Both the position numbers and the translations under genes were made by a program. From Lautropia sp. (GTDB lineage Bacteria; Pseudomonadota; Gammaproteobacteria; Burkholderiales; Burkholderiaceae_E), in NCBI GenBank assembly GCA_030523825.1, contig JAUNHU010000007.1:1-59372 (forward strand): a DNA stretch of 59,372 nucleotides. The letters are read 5' to 3'. The notes under the pieces are model-generated. The model was given only the letters and a program-made list of their open reading frames with translations, was not told where the DNA came from and searched no databases. Position 1 is the stretch's first letter. Every line of letters starts with the position of its first letter. Of this stretch, positions 28,880-37,633 are shown in pieces.

Positions 28880-30508
28880 ATGTCCGATGCATCGAAAGAA
28901 GATAAATCGTGGGGAAATCTGTTGATCGAGCCATTGATCCGATGGCGGGAGTTGGCAGATGGATGTTTGAAAGAGGGTAGTCTCCCCGAATTGCTTACGG
29001 CGCTGGCCGCTGACTCTGTGCAAGATTTTCCCGCACTACGGCCGCACCAGCGTCATCCTTGGTTTGCTTTTCTGGTGCAGCTGGCACTGATCGCGTTGCA
29101 ACGAGCAGGTAAGGCCGAACCATGGACTCACCCAGCTGAATGGCAGCAGGCTTTGAGGGCACTGACGCCAGATCGATCAGGACAGCCCGCAGATGACGCC
29201 TGGTGTCTTGTGGCTCCGGTTGAGATGCCCGCATTTCTCCAGCCGCCTGTTCCGGAAGGTAGTGTCAGTGCGTGGAAGATCTTGTCCGCTGCAGATGAGC
29301 TGGACATGCTTGTGACTTCAAAGAATCATGATGTGAAGGGCGCAAGGGCACGGAGAGCGCAGGCGGATGACTGGATATTTGCGTTGCTCAGTCTGCAGAC
29401 GCAGGAAGGGTTTCTTGGTAAGGGAAACTATGGCATTTCGAGGATGAACGGGGGATTTGCCAGTCGGCCAGGTGTTGGCATTGCTGCCGTGGGCAGGTGG
29501 GGGCGACGCTGGGCCGATGATGTGGCTCGCTTGTTGCATGAAAGACATGAAATTGCCCGCAAGATGCAGCTGTCGCTGGAGGGCGGATATGCACTGCTTT
29601 GGCTGTTGCCGTGGAAAGGAACCGATTCCCTGGCTTTCAATCGCCTCGACCCCTTCTATATCGAAGTATGTCGGCGTGTTCGGTTGCAGCTGACCGAACA
29701 CGGCGAACTCTTTGCAAAGGTTGTGGGAACCGAAGTACCTCGTGTCGAAGCGAAGGACAGGAATGGTGTCACGGGAGATCCGTGGACACCCGTTGAAACA
29801 GTGAAAGCCAAGGCACTGACGTTATCGGCGGGGGGCTTTGATTACCAGCTGATGTGCGAACTGATCGGTGGTGGCAAGTATACCCAAGGTAGTGCGTGGA
29901 GATTGGACGGTTGGCCCCAAGGAGAACATCTGCAGGTTATCGCACAGACGATTGTCCGCGGACAAGGGAAAACCGAGGGTTATCACGAGCGATGTGTGCC
30001 TGTATCCCCAAAAGTCCGTTCCTTGCTGAGAGCAAAGACGGGGTTGAATTTCTCTGATATTGCCCAGAGCCGGATCAAGGCGATCGCTGACGTCAGAGGA
30101 TTGTTGTGGGGATGCCTGGTAGTGCTGTTCAGCAACGGAGAGATTGCTGCATCTCCGGAGGTCAAGGAGCGGGCTAGTCGTTTTTCCAACCCTTTTGAAA
30201 AAGCTGAAGACCAACGATTCTTTGATGATCTGGCGTTGGAGTGCGAGGTTCCCGCCGAACAGCGAGCACAGCAGCGGTTGCAGTGGCAGATTGATCTTGT
30301 CGGTCGGGCAGAGGGTGTCCTGCAGGATGCATTCCGGGCAGGTCCGCGCAGTGGCAGTCGGCGCTACAAGGCACAGTCGGCTGCTTTGTCGATGTTTCAT
30401 GGCCGCCTGCGTGGCAAGAAATCGCCATTACCCGATCTGGCCAACTACTACGCCCAGAAGGGGGCTTCAGAACAGAACCATGCAGGAGATTGGCAGCATG
30501 TCGATTGA
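28880..30508 (+). CDS. casA: Cascade large subunit Cas8e (Cse1/CasA)
   Basis: Cse1 recognises the PAM and recruits Cas3 in type I-E Cascade. The 542-residue protein starts MSDASKEDKSWGNLLIEPLIRWRE and shows the family's LRPHQRHPWFAFLVQLALIALQRAG segment near residue 53 and QEGFLGKGNYGISRMNGGFASRPGVG near 175, a typical Cse1 block. The C-terminal third is a helical bundle. Start at 28880 follows an AGGA at 28873-28876 region. It overlaps cse2 by 11 nt. Base composition is less GC-rich at third positions than backbone genes. Confidence 0.93.
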   Translation: MSDASKEDKSWGNLLIEPLIRWRELADGCLKEGSLPELLTALAADSVQDFPALRPHQRHPWFAFLVQLALIALQRAGKAEPWTHPAEWQQALRALTPDRSGQPADDAWCLVAPVEMPAFLQPPVPEGSVSAWKILSAADELDMLVTSKNHDVKGARARRAQADDWIFALLSLQTQEGFLGKGNYGISRMNGGFASRPGVGIAAVGRWGRRWADDVARLLHERHEIARKMQLSLEGGYALLWLLPWKGTDSLAFNRLDPFYIEVCRRVRLQLTEHGELFAKVVGTEVPRVEAKDRNGVTGDPWTPVETVKAKALTLSAGGFDYQLMCELIGGGKYTQGSAWRLDGWPQGEHLQVIAQTIVRGQGKTEGYHERCVPVSPKVRSLLRAKTGLNFSDIAQSRIKAIADVRGLLWGCLVVLFSNGEIAASPEVKERASRFSNPFEKAEDQRFFDDLALECEVPAEQRAQQRLQWQIDLVGRAEGVLQDAFRAGPRSGSRRYKAQSAALSMFHGRLRGKKSPLPDLANYYAQKGASEQNHAGDWQHVD

Positions 30509-31052
30509 TCAGGAAGTGCGGCTGGAAGCTCTGGTCGGCCCGAAGTCCAGGGATGTACGCTACGCGGCACTCAGTGCTTATGTCGAGCATGCCAGCCTGG
30601 GTGAACGGGCTGCCTTGGCACGATTGAATCCGGCGAATCTGCGGCCTCATCAGCTGAGTGCCTTGTCGCGGGCATTGCTGGCTGCCGAGATGAGCCCGGA
30701 AAAAATGCGGCACGAAACCTGGCTCAACTGGGCGTTAATTGCGCACGGCATGGCATTGGCCGGGCATGACCACAACGAGCGTCTTGGGACGCAGCTGGAA
30801 CGTGCCGGTATTGCGGAGGGACGTGTCAATCGCCTGCTGGCCGCACGGGGAGAGGCTTTTCGGCAGATGTTGCCCCCTTTGCTGCGCCTGATGGCCAGCA
30901 AAGGGGTAAAACCCAACTGGTACGAGTTGGGTGAACTCATCGTGAAAGGCAGCAGCACTCAGTCACCGGATCGTGAATGGGCAGAGGATCTGCGTCTTCG
31001 GATTGCCGGAGCTTATTTTTCAGCGCTTTCAAAGAGTACCAACACCAAGTAA
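30498..31052 (+). CDS. casB: Cascade small subunit Cse2 (CasB)
   Basis: Cse2 forms the dimer along the belly of Cascade and stabilises the R-loop. The 184-residue, mainly helical protein has the characteristic RAALARLNPANL near residue 37, ETWLNWALIAHGMALAGHDH near 72, GTQLERAGIAEGRVNRLLAARGEAFRQMLPPLLRLMAS near 95, and NWYELGELIVKG near 137. The ATG at 30498 has CAGGAG nine bases upstream and is preferred over the ATG at 30480. It starts inside the end of casA. Confidence 0.93.
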   Translation: MSIDQEVRLEALVGPKSRDVRYAALSAYVEHASLGERAALARLNPANLRPHQLSALSRALLAAEMSPEKMRHETWLNWALIAHGMALAGHDHNERLGTQLERAGIAEGRVNRLLAARGEAFRQMLPPLLRLMASKGVKPNWYELGELIVKGSSTQSPDREWAEDLRLRIAGAYFSALSKSTNTK

Positions 31053-31073
31053 ATCATCAACCGGGTAAAAATC

Positions 31074-32258
31074 ATGAGCTTGCCGAGATTCATCCAGATT
31101 CACACGCTTCACAACTATCCTGCCGCTTTGCTCAACCGGGATGATGCAGGATTGGCCAAACGCCTTCCTTATGGAGACGCTGTCCGTACCCGAATATCAT
31201 CGCAGTGCCTGAAACGCCATTGGCGTATGGCAGAGGACGCTTTTGCCCTGCGGAACCTGAACGTCTCCATGTCGGTGCGTTCGCGTGAGTTGCCCGCATT
31301 GATCAAGAAACGCTTGATTGAGAGGGGTGTTTCCGAAACTTCTGCTCAGGCTGCGGTGGAAGCGCTGCGCCAGGGTGGGTTGCTGGACAAAGGCAAGGAA
31401 CTGAAGGGCGAGGCTGCCCTGGAAACGGCGCAGGCTGTGCTGATGGGGTATGCAGAGATCGACTATCTGGTTAAGAGGTGCGCATCCATTGCACAAGATG
31501 ACTCAGATGAAAAGGACATCAAAAAAGGTGTTGCGGATTTTCTGAAAGCAGAGAAGAAGAACATTCAGGCACTGAAACTGGGTAGCGGCCTGGAAGCCGC
31601 GCTTTTTGGTCGTATGGTGACTTCCGATGTGCTTGCCTCTCGGGATGCCGCCATGTACGTCGCGCATGCGTTCACGGTTCACGAAGCTCAGGTCGAGAAC
31701 GATTATTTCACTGTGGTTGATGATTTGTTGCGTGAGGCAGGTGAAACCGGTTCTGCCGGGATTTTCGATACCGAGCTGGCCAGCGGTCTTTACTATGGCT
31801 ACGTGGTGGTCGATGTTCCACAACTGGTGGCCAATCTGGAAGGAGTCGCCATGACTGGCTGGAACACGATCAGTCCTGCGCAAAGGGAGCTTTCAGGCCG
31901 AGTGGTCAAACACCTGTTGCACCTGATCGCTACGATCAGCCCGGGGGCGAAGCGAGGCTCGACCGCTCCCTTTGAATGGGCCAAGTTCGTGATGGTGGAG
32001 GCTGGAGATTGGCAGCCTCGTACTCTGGCCGGAGCTTTTCAGAATGCACTGAAACTGGAAGGCGAAGGGCTCAGAAAGCGCGCTATCGAGCGGCTGTCTA
32101 CCGAACTCAGGTATCTTGATGAGGCTTACGGTGTGTCTCAGGCGCGCCGTTATCTGTCAGTCGATGATGTCGAAATACCTGGGGCTGAGCGCCTTGACCT
32201 GAAATCGCTGGCCGATTGGGCTGAAAGTATCGTCAAGCAGGCGTGCGTGGGAGCATGA
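31074..32258 (+). CDS. casC: Cascade backbone subunit Cas7e (CasC)
   Basis: Cas7e forms the six-copy crRNA-binding backbone of Cascade. The 394-residue protein begins FIQIHTLHNYPAALLNRDDAGLAKRLPYGDAVRTRISSQCLKRHWR, a highly typical opening for type I-E Cas7, and has ALFGRMVTSD near residue 176, AMYVAHAFTVHEAQVENDYFTVVDD near 193-217 and the SGLYYGYVVVDVPQL strand near 237. It lies 21 bp after casB and 1 bp before casD. Confidence 0.95.
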   Translation: MSLPRFIQIHTLHNYPAALLNRDDAGLAKRLPYGDAVRTRISSQCLKRHWRMAEDAFALRNLNVSMSVRSRELPALIKKRLIERGVSETSAQAAVEALRQGGLLDKGKELKGEAALETAQAVLMGYAEIDYLVKRCASIAQDDSDEKDIKKGVADFLKAEKKNIQALKLGSGLEAALFGRMVTSDVLASRDAAMYVAHAFTVHEAQVENDYFTVVDDLLREAGETGSAGIFDTELASGLYYGYVVVDVPQLVANLEGVAMTGWNTISPAQRELSGRVVKHLLHLIATISPGAKRGSTAPFEWAKFVMVEAGDWQPRTLAGAFQNALKLEGEGLRKRAIERLSTELRYLDEAYGVSQARRYLSVDDVEIPGAERLDLKSLADWAESIVKQACVGA

Positions 32259-32259
32259 T

Positions 32260-33030
32260 GTGACCCGTTACCTGATACTGAAACTGCAATCCCCATTGAT
32301 TGCGTTCGGTGGTGAAGCGATCGACAACCATGGGGTGATCCGGGACTTCCCGGCACTGTCGATGGTGACGGGATTGATTGCCAACGCGCTAGGCTGGGAT
32401 CGGTCTGAGGATGGAAGGCACAACCAGTTACAGCAACGTTTGCGCATGGGAAGTGTCTTGGCGCCTGGCTCACGACGCTTGCAGGATTTCCAGACCGCGA
32501 AGATTGATGGTGACGATATCGGATGGACCACTTGGGGGGCGCCCGAGGAACGGCGGGGTGGGGCTGGAACCTATGCCGGGCCGCACCTTCGCTATCGGGA
32601 CTATCACGCCAATCTTTGCATGTGGGTGGTGGTGACGTTGAAGCCTGCCGAGGCAAGTCCGACACTCGGCGATATTTCCGAAGCGCTGAATCGTCCTGCC
32701 AGACCTCTCTTCATCGGCAGAAAGCCGTGCGTGCCCAGTGGGCCGATCTTTGCCGGCTGGTGCGAGGCGGAGACGCTGCTCGACGCGCTGCAGCACATCG
32801 TCGCTGAACAGGGGGCGGCTGCGAAGGAAGCGGAGCGTGACGCACGCAAACCCCACGACGAGATTTGTTCGGCTGGTTGGCGCGCACAATGGCCTGAAGG
32901 GGAAGGACAGCTGTCTTCCGACCGCCGCGTCGACGTTTGTGATGAACGAAACTGGAGCACTGGCCTGCATGGCGGGTGGAGACCTGTGCGTGAGGGCATG
33001 TTGTATGCCAAGAGAGGTACCCATGAGTGA
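32260..33030 (+). CDS. casD: Cascade subunit Cas5e (CasD)
   Basis: Cas5e caps the 5' handle of the crRNA. The 256-residue RAMP protein starts at a GTG (32260), giving TRYLILKLQSPLIAFGGEAIDNHGVIRDFPALSMVTGLIANALG, where the strand-helix pattern and the D-x-P-x-x-S-M-x-T-G-L-I motif are typical of the family. A second conserved segment is LNRPARPLFIGRKPCVPSGPI near residue 145. The GTG start is forced by the position of the casC stop. It overlaps cas6e by 8 nt. Confidence 0.92.
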   Translation: MTRYLILKLQSPLIAFGGEAIDNHGVIRDFPALSMVTGLIANALGWDRSEDGRHNQLQQRLRMGSVLAPGSRRLQDFQTAKIDGDDIGWTTWGAPEERRGGAGTYAGPHLRYRDYHANLCMWVVVTLKPAEASPTLGDISEALNRPARPLFIGRKPCVPSGPIFAGWCEAETLLDALQHIVAEQGAAAKEAERDARKPHDEICSAGWRAQWPEGEGQLSSDRRVDVCDERNWSTGLHGGWRPVREGMLYAKRGTHE

Positions 33031-33787
33031 CCAACCGATTTTCCTGCTCCATACTCGTCCAGATGCGCGCATGCTTTCCGCTTGGATTGCACGGAAGCAT
33101 GCCCGCAGCAGCCATCGGCCCTCCGATATGGGTGATGCACTGCACGGTCTGTTGACCAAAGCATTCGGCGACTTAGCCCCTAAACCCTTTCGGTATCTTG
33201 ATGAAGATCGTGGTTTGCTTGCTTACACTCATCTGGACGATCGGGCGATGGCGGCACAGGTGGTACTTGCTGATCCGATTGCTGCCCAGACACTGGGGCT
33301 TGGGGCCAGCAGCCGTGATGGTGGTTATCGCCTGCGCCCTTTCCCGGCAAAGTGGCCGGTGGGCCAAACTCTATCGTTCGAGGTGAGAGTACGTCCTACG
33401 ACCCGCTCCGATGACGGTGAAAGGGATGTCTTTCTGCGCGCAGTGGCCAAGGCTAATGGAGCTGCGCTTGATCGCTCTCAGGTGTATCTGGAGTGGTTCA
33501 GGAAGCAGGTGGAAGGCGCCGATCAGAGGGAACGTCAGCCGTGGCAGGGCGGGGTGGAATTGCTCGATACCCGGGTCGATGCATTTCAACGTTTGAAGGT
33601 CGTGCGTCGTGACCAGAAGTCTGCCGACGATGAAGCACGTAAGACTTCCATCATCGAAGGCCCCGATGTTGTATTGAAGGGGCGGTTGCGTGTTCAGGAT
33701 TCTGAAGCTTTTGCGCAGTTGCTTCGCCGAGGGGTCGGTCGGCATCGTGCCTTCGGTTTTGGCATGTTGCTGTTGAGCAGGGCATGA
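33023..33787 (+). CDS. casE: crRNA endoribonuclease Cas6e (CasE)
   Basis: Cas6e cuts the pre-crRNA within each repeat and stays bound to the 3' hairpin. The 254-residue protein begins MSDQPIFLLHTRPDARMLSAWI and carries basic/histidine residues at KHARSSHRPSDMGDALHGLL near residue 30, the expected place of the catalytic histidine, and the C-terminal Gly-rich loop GVGRHRAFGFGMLLL near 238. The internal repeat-binding region is rich in Arg. It overlaps casD by 8 nt and ends 15 bp before cas1. Confidence 0.92.
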   Translation: MSDQPIFLLHTRPDARMLSAWIARKHARSSHRPSDMGDALHGLLTKAFGDLAPKPFRYLDEDRGLLAYTHLDDRAMAAQVVLADPIAAQTLGLGASSRDGGYRLRPFPAKWPVGQTLSFEVRVRPTTRSDDGERDVFLRAVAKANGAALDRSQVYLEWFRKQVEGADQRERQPWQGGVELLDTRVDAFQRLKVVRRDQKSADDEARKTSIIEGPDVVLKGRLRVQDSEAFAQLLRRGVGRHRAFGFGMLLLSRA

Positions 33788-33802
33788 GGATGGGGGGCGG
33801 TA

Positions 33803-34693
33803 ATGCTCAAAGGTCGCCTGGGTCTTGAGACTGCCCGCGTGCCGCACGTCGACAGGCATGGCTTGTTGTGGCTGTCGAGGGGGGAACTGTGTGTGATCGA
33901 TGGGTGCTTGCACTTCGCGCGGGGTCAGGAATCTAGAACAAGCGTCGACCAGATACCGCATCAAACCGTCTCGATGATCTTGCTGGGCCCCGGTAGCAGC
34001 GTGACACATGATGCACTGCGTCTGCTCGCTCGCCACGGTACACTGCTGGCCGCGGTGGGGGTAGACGGTGTGCGCTGTTACACCGCTCCACCTTTGACCT
34101 CTCGGCCGTCGATCGTGGCTCGACGGCAGGCAGAACTTTGGGGAGACAGTAGGCGCCGGATCAGCGTGGCCAGACATATGTATGCCTTGCGTCTCGGAGA
34201 GGTGTTGCCACACAGGGATCTGGATACCCTGCGTGGTATAGAAGGTTCCCGTGTCAAGAACGTCTACAGGCTGATGGCCGACAAATACGGTATTGAATGG
34301 CGGGGGCGTCGCTATGATCGTTCCGACCCGAGCGCTGCAGACGTTCCCAATCAGGCCATCAATCATGCAGTAACAGCCGTGGAGGCTGCTGCTGTCGTTG
34401 CGGTTCAGGCGATCGGGGCGATCCCTTCGTTGGGTTTCATTCATGAAGATCCAGGGCAGTCCTTCGTGCTCGACATCGCAGATCTCTTTCGGGACACCGT
34501 CACGCTGCAGATTGCCTTTACCGCGGCAAAGCACGCAAGGAATAGTGCTGATTCGATCGACCGCCTGGTGCGAAAGGAGGCGGCCACGGTGTTCCGAAAA
34601 GAAAAGGTGATAGCCTCGATGATCGATCGCATCAAACAGGTTTTGAAGCTGGAAGAGATTGGTTATGGCAATGGTCATGGTCGTGATTCGTGA
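33803..34693 (+). CDS. cas1: CRISPR integrase Cas1 (type I-E)
   Basis: Cas1 inserts new spacers with Cas2. The 296-residue protein has type I-E features: LSRGELCVIDGCLHFARGQE near residue 24, PHQTVSMILLGPGSSVTHDALRLLARHGTLLAAVG near 52-86, and the metal ligands E147 (RGIEGSR), H214 (GFIHEDPG) and D224 (VLDIADLFRD). All three are present, so it should be active. It overlaps cas2 by 29 nt. Confidence 0.95.
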   Translation: MLKGRLGLETARVPHVDRHGLLWLSRGELCVIDGCLHFARGQESRTSVDQIPHQTVSMILLGPGSSVTHDALRLLARHGTLLAAVGVDGVRCYTAPPLTSRPSIVARRQAELWGDSRRRISVARHMYALRLGEVLPHRDLDTLRGIEGSRVKNVYRLMADKYGIEWRGRRYDRSDPSAADVPNQAINHAVTAVEAAAVVAVQAIGAIPSLGFIHEDPGQSFVLDIADLFRDTVTLQIAFTAAKHARNSADSIDRLVRKEAATVFRKEKVIASMIDRIKQVLKLEEIGYGNGHGRDS

Positions 34694-34979
34694 CATGCCA
34701 GCCCGCTTTCACGGATTTCTCTGTTCCACCATGCTGGAAGTGGCTCCGAACGTTTTCGTCTCTCCCCGGATGAATCCGGGGGTGCGCGAGCGGGTCTGGA
34801 CAGTCGTCTCGGATTGGTACCACGCCAAGCCTCAGGGCAGTCTGGTCATGGTGTGGCGGGATCTGAACGCAGTCGGAGGGGTTGGCCTGGCCAATTTGGG
34901 CGACCCCCCTCGCGAGCTGGTGGAGTACGACGACATGTGGCTGGTACGTCGGATGATCTCTCCAAACGTAACGTTATAG
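34665..34979 (+). CDS. cas2: CRISPR-associated Cas2 (type I-E, CasCas2CT1988-like)
   Basis: Cas2 dimerises to bridge two Cas1 dimers during spacer capture. The 104-residue protein has the ferredoxin-like start MAMVMVVIRDMPARFHGFLCSTMLEVAPNVFVSPRMNPGVRERVW seen in I-E Cas2. Three ATGs (34665, 34671, 34677) are in frame; the first has GGAAGAG seven bases upstream. It begins inside the end of cas1 and its stop is only 51 bp before the first CRISPR repeat. Confidence 0.92.
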   Translation: MAMVMVVIRDMPARFHGFLCSTMLEVAPNVFVSPRMNPGVRERVWTVVSDWYHAKPQGSLVMVWRDLNAVGGVGLANLGDPPRELVEYDDMWLVRRMISPNVTL

Positions 34980-35030
34980 AACATAGAATACGGAGGTTTT
35001 CTCTTGTAATTCATGGGGTTGGTTGCAAGA
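34980..35030 (+). promoter_or_regulatory. CRISPR leader
   Basis: Short AT-rich stretch between the cas2 stop and the first repeat, including ATAGAACATAGAATACGG and TTTTCTCTTGTAATTC. Array transcription and new spacer insertion should start at this end, because the opposite end of the array carries the degenerate repeats. No IHF site could be assigned with confidence. Confidence 0.6.
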
Positions 35031-35913
35031 GGTTCCCCCGCGTATGCGGGGATAGACCCGTACCGCTAGTTGTTCTGCGCACAGCCGATTGGGTTCCCCC
35101 GCGTATGCGGGGATAGACCCGGTCATTGACCCTCCTTGATTCCTCGATACAAGGTTCCCCCGCGTATGCGGGGATAGACCCCCGACCGCTGCCGTTCGCA
35201 ACGTGAAGGTGTAGGTTCCCCCGCGTATGCGGGGATAGACCCTGGTCTTGAGGAGGCGTGGTCTTGAACTTCCAGGTTCCCCCGCGTATGCGGGGATAGA
35301 CCCTTGACCGACAGGCCGCCCGAGGCGATCAGGTAGGTTCCCCCGCGTATGCGGGGATAGACCCCCGTCGGATCATTTCGGTAAATACGTGGCGAAGGTT
35401 CCCCCGCGTATGCGGGGATAGACCCAGAAGTCCCTGCCAATAGTTCGTCATCAGCCTGGTTCCCCCGCGTATGCGGGGATAGACCCGAGATACTTAATCT
35501 CGCCATCGACGAATTGCCGGCTCCCCCGCGTATGCGGGGATAGACCCTTGCCCAAAAGCCCTCATGGTTCGAGCGGATGGGTTCCCCCGCGTATGCGGGG
35601 ATAGACCCCGCCTAGGCCCTAGGCCAGTTTAGTACGTCAAGGTTCCCCCGCGTATGCGGGGATAGACCTTACGTAGATGCTGCTACAGGCTGCTCATTGG
35701 AGGTTCCCCCGCGTACGCGGGGATAGACCTTAAAGGGCTTAGACTGTAAAAGCCCTTTGGCCGGTTCCCCCGCGTATGCGGGGATAGACCCCAACCGCGA
35801 GTCAAAACCATGAAAATCCATACGGTTCCCCCGCGTATGCGGGGATAGAGCCCGGTCCGGATCGCGCCCCACCGGAAAATGACAGGCTCCCCGCGTATGT
35901 GGGGAATGGGCTT
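35031..35913 (+). CRISPR. Type I-E CRISPR array, 15 repeats and 14 spacers
   Basis: Repeats start every 61 nt at 35031, 35092, 35153, 35214, 35275, 35336, 35397, 35458, 35519, 35580, 35641, 35702, 35763, 35824 and 35885. The 29-nt repeat begins GGTTCCCCCGCG and ends GCGGGGATAGACCC, so CCCCGC...GCGGGG forms the Cas6e hairpin; all spacers are 32 nt. Repeats at 35031-35458 are uniform, 35519 has one change in its fourth base, and 35641 onwards drift (35702, 35824), with the last copy (35885) clearly degenerate. This puts the oldest end on the right and transcription on the plus strand, as for the cas genes. The short open frames in the array are repeat artefacts. Confidence 0.98.
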
Positions 35914-36343
35914 TACGAGGAGACGCACCGGCAGGCCAGAGGGGATGTTCTGGAAAGTGTCTCGTTGCTGTCGCTCAGCGCAACTCGCCCGGCAGGGAGC
36001 GCAGGACGAAATCCAGCATGTCGCGCAGGTCGGCAAGGGATCCGTGCTCGGACGAGAGGGGGCCGGTCATCCGGTGGCGCATGCTTTCTATTGCCATGGC
36101 TGAAAACAGCGAAGCCTGATAGTGCCGGCTCTCCGCGGGGGGTGGGGCAGGCGGGTGCACGCCGTGTCGATGAAGGCATGCAACAGCATGTCCTGCAGGT
36201 CCCGGTGTAGATGATGTCGACGGGTGTTTATTTGGCAGAGTGCCAGAATGAGCCGGCAGCGCAAGGAGATCAAGGCCGGCCTGAAGTAGAAGTGCGACGA
36301 TCGGAGCGCGAGGCTCAGATTGCTCTGATGCTTGCCGTTTGAT
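35914..36343 (+). other. Gene-poor stretch between CRISPR array and htrA
   Basis: About 430 bp with no supported gene. Two reverse-strand fragments (35975-36160 ending ADLRDMLDFVLRSLPGELR, and 36088-36273) look protein-like in parts and could be pieces of one frameshifted, decayed gene, but I do not recognise the family. The stretch is part of the segment bounded by the 161-bp repeats. Confidence 0.4.
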
Positions 36344-36504
36344 TCAATCCCGCGCCGGCTCCTGATCCGGGGCGATGGGGCCTTCCGGTTCGTGTTCCTG
36401 CTGTGCCGTGTTGCTGGCAGGACGGGTGCCGATGGTGATCGGCAGTTCCAGCTCCTGCCCGCTGCGGATCAGGCGGAAACTGGCGGTTGAGCCGGGCGTG
36501 AGGC
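36344..36504 (-). repeat. 161-bp direct repeat, right end of CRISPR-Cas island (htrA 3' end)
   Basis: Identical to 25799-25959 by direct comparison of the two stretches. Here the repeat is continuous with the intact htrA gene. The distance between the copies is 10,545 bp and the segment between them holds the whole CRISPR-Cas locus. Confidence 0.95.
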
Positions 36505-37633
36505 GTGCGATGGTGTTCAGCATCTGGGTGGTGTCCTGGATGCTTTCGTCGTTGATGCCGACGAGGATGTCGCTGGCATGCACGCCGGCCTTTTCGGCCG
36601 GGCCGTTGCGCATCACGCCGGCGATGATCGCGCCTTTCTGTTCTTCGGAGAGTTGCAGCGCCTCGCGCAACTCGGGGGTGAGATCCTGCGGCTCGACGCC
36701 GATGTAGCCCCGGATGACGCGGCCGTTGGTGATGATCTGCTGCATCACCTCCTGGACGATGGAAACCGGAATGGCAAAGCCGATGCCCAGCGAGCCGCCG
36801 GTGCGCGAGTAGATGGCGGTGTTCAGGCCGATGAGCCGGCCGCGCGTATCGACCAGTGCGCCGCCGGAGTTGCCCGGGTTGATGGCCGCATCGGTCTGGA
36901 TGAAATTCTCGAAGGTGTTGATGCCGAGCTGGGTGCGGCCCAGGGCCGAGACGATGCCAAGCGTGACGGTCTGGCCCACGCCGAAGGGGTTGCCGATGGC
37001 CAGCACCACGTCGCCCACTGAAATGTCGCCGCCCTGCGAGAAGTCGATGGTGGGCAGGTTCTGGCGGTTCACCTTCAGCACGGCGATGTCGGTGTCGGGG
37101 TCGCTGCCCACCAGTCGGGCCTGCAGCCGTTCGCCGCTGGGCAATATCGCCTCGATCTGCGTGCCGTCGCCCAGCACGTGATGGTTGGTGAGGATGTAGC
37201 CACTGGCATCGGCAATCACGCCCGAGCCCATGTCGTCATCGGGATTGTCTTCGGGGGCCTCGTCTTCCTCGCCCTCCAGCGGCAGACGGCGCTTGTCTTC
37301 GCTGGGGGCATCGCCGGTGGCGTCGTCGGTGCCCGGTGCCGTGCCATCGTTGCGGGCGATGATGCTGACCACGGCCGGGCTGGCCCGGTGGGCGGCATCA
37401 CGGTATGACAGAATCGGGGGCATTTCCCCGGCAGAGGCAGCCTGCGGTGTGGCCGGTTGCGCAGGCGCTGCGTTGCCGGCCGGGGAGGGCGAGGCCGGTT
37501 GGGCCGGCCTGTGAGCCGCCGCTTTCATGGCGCCACCGGGCAGCCAGTCGGGGCGGAAGGTGCCCAGCACGAAGACGATGGCCGTGGCCACCGTGACACA
37601 CTGGGCAAAGAGCAACCAGATCCTTTTCAGCAT
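36344..37633 (-). CDS. Trypsin-like serine protease, HtrA/DegS type with one PDZ domain
   Basis: Periplasmic HtrA-family protease for envelope quality control or stress signalling. The 429-residue protein has an N-terminal membrane anchor (LLFAQCVTVATAIVFVLGTF), a Pro/Ala-rich linker to residue 70, then a trypsin domain with the catalytic triad in ILTNHHVLG (His), DPDTDIAVLKV (Asp) and INPGNSGGAL (Ser), and a single PDZ domain from about residue 300. An acidic insert (EGEEDEAPEDNPDDD) interrupts the start of the protease domain. A single PDZ and a membrane anchor point to DegS-like topology. Its 3' end is duplicated at 25799-25959, next to the CRISPR-Cas island. Confidence 0.93.
   Translation of the reverse strand: MLKRIWLLFAQCVTVATAIVFVLGTFRPDWLPGGAMKAAAHRPAQPASPSPAGNAAPAQPATPQAASAGEMPPILSYRDAAHRASPAVVSIIARNDGTAPGTDDATGDAPSEDKRRLPLEGEEDEAPEDNPDDDMGSGVIADASGYILTNHHVLGDGTQIEAILPSGERLQARLVGSDPDTDIAVLKVNRQNLPTIDFSQGGDISVGDVVLAIGNPFGVGQTVTLGIVSALGRTQLGINTFENFIQTDAAINPGNSGGALVDTRGRLIGLNTAIYSRTGGSLGIGFAIPVSIVQEVMQQIITNGRVIRGYIGVEPQDLTPELREALQLSEEQKGAIIAGVMRNGPAEKAGVHASDILVGINDESIQDTTQMLNTIARLTPGSTASFRLIRSGQELELPITIGTRPASNTAQQEHEPEGPIAPDQEPARD

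Noticed and set aside
34974-35872. Reverse-strand frames with repeated SPHTRGN and YPRIRGGT segments
   Set aside because: These are translations of the CRISPR repeats, a well-known annotation artefact.
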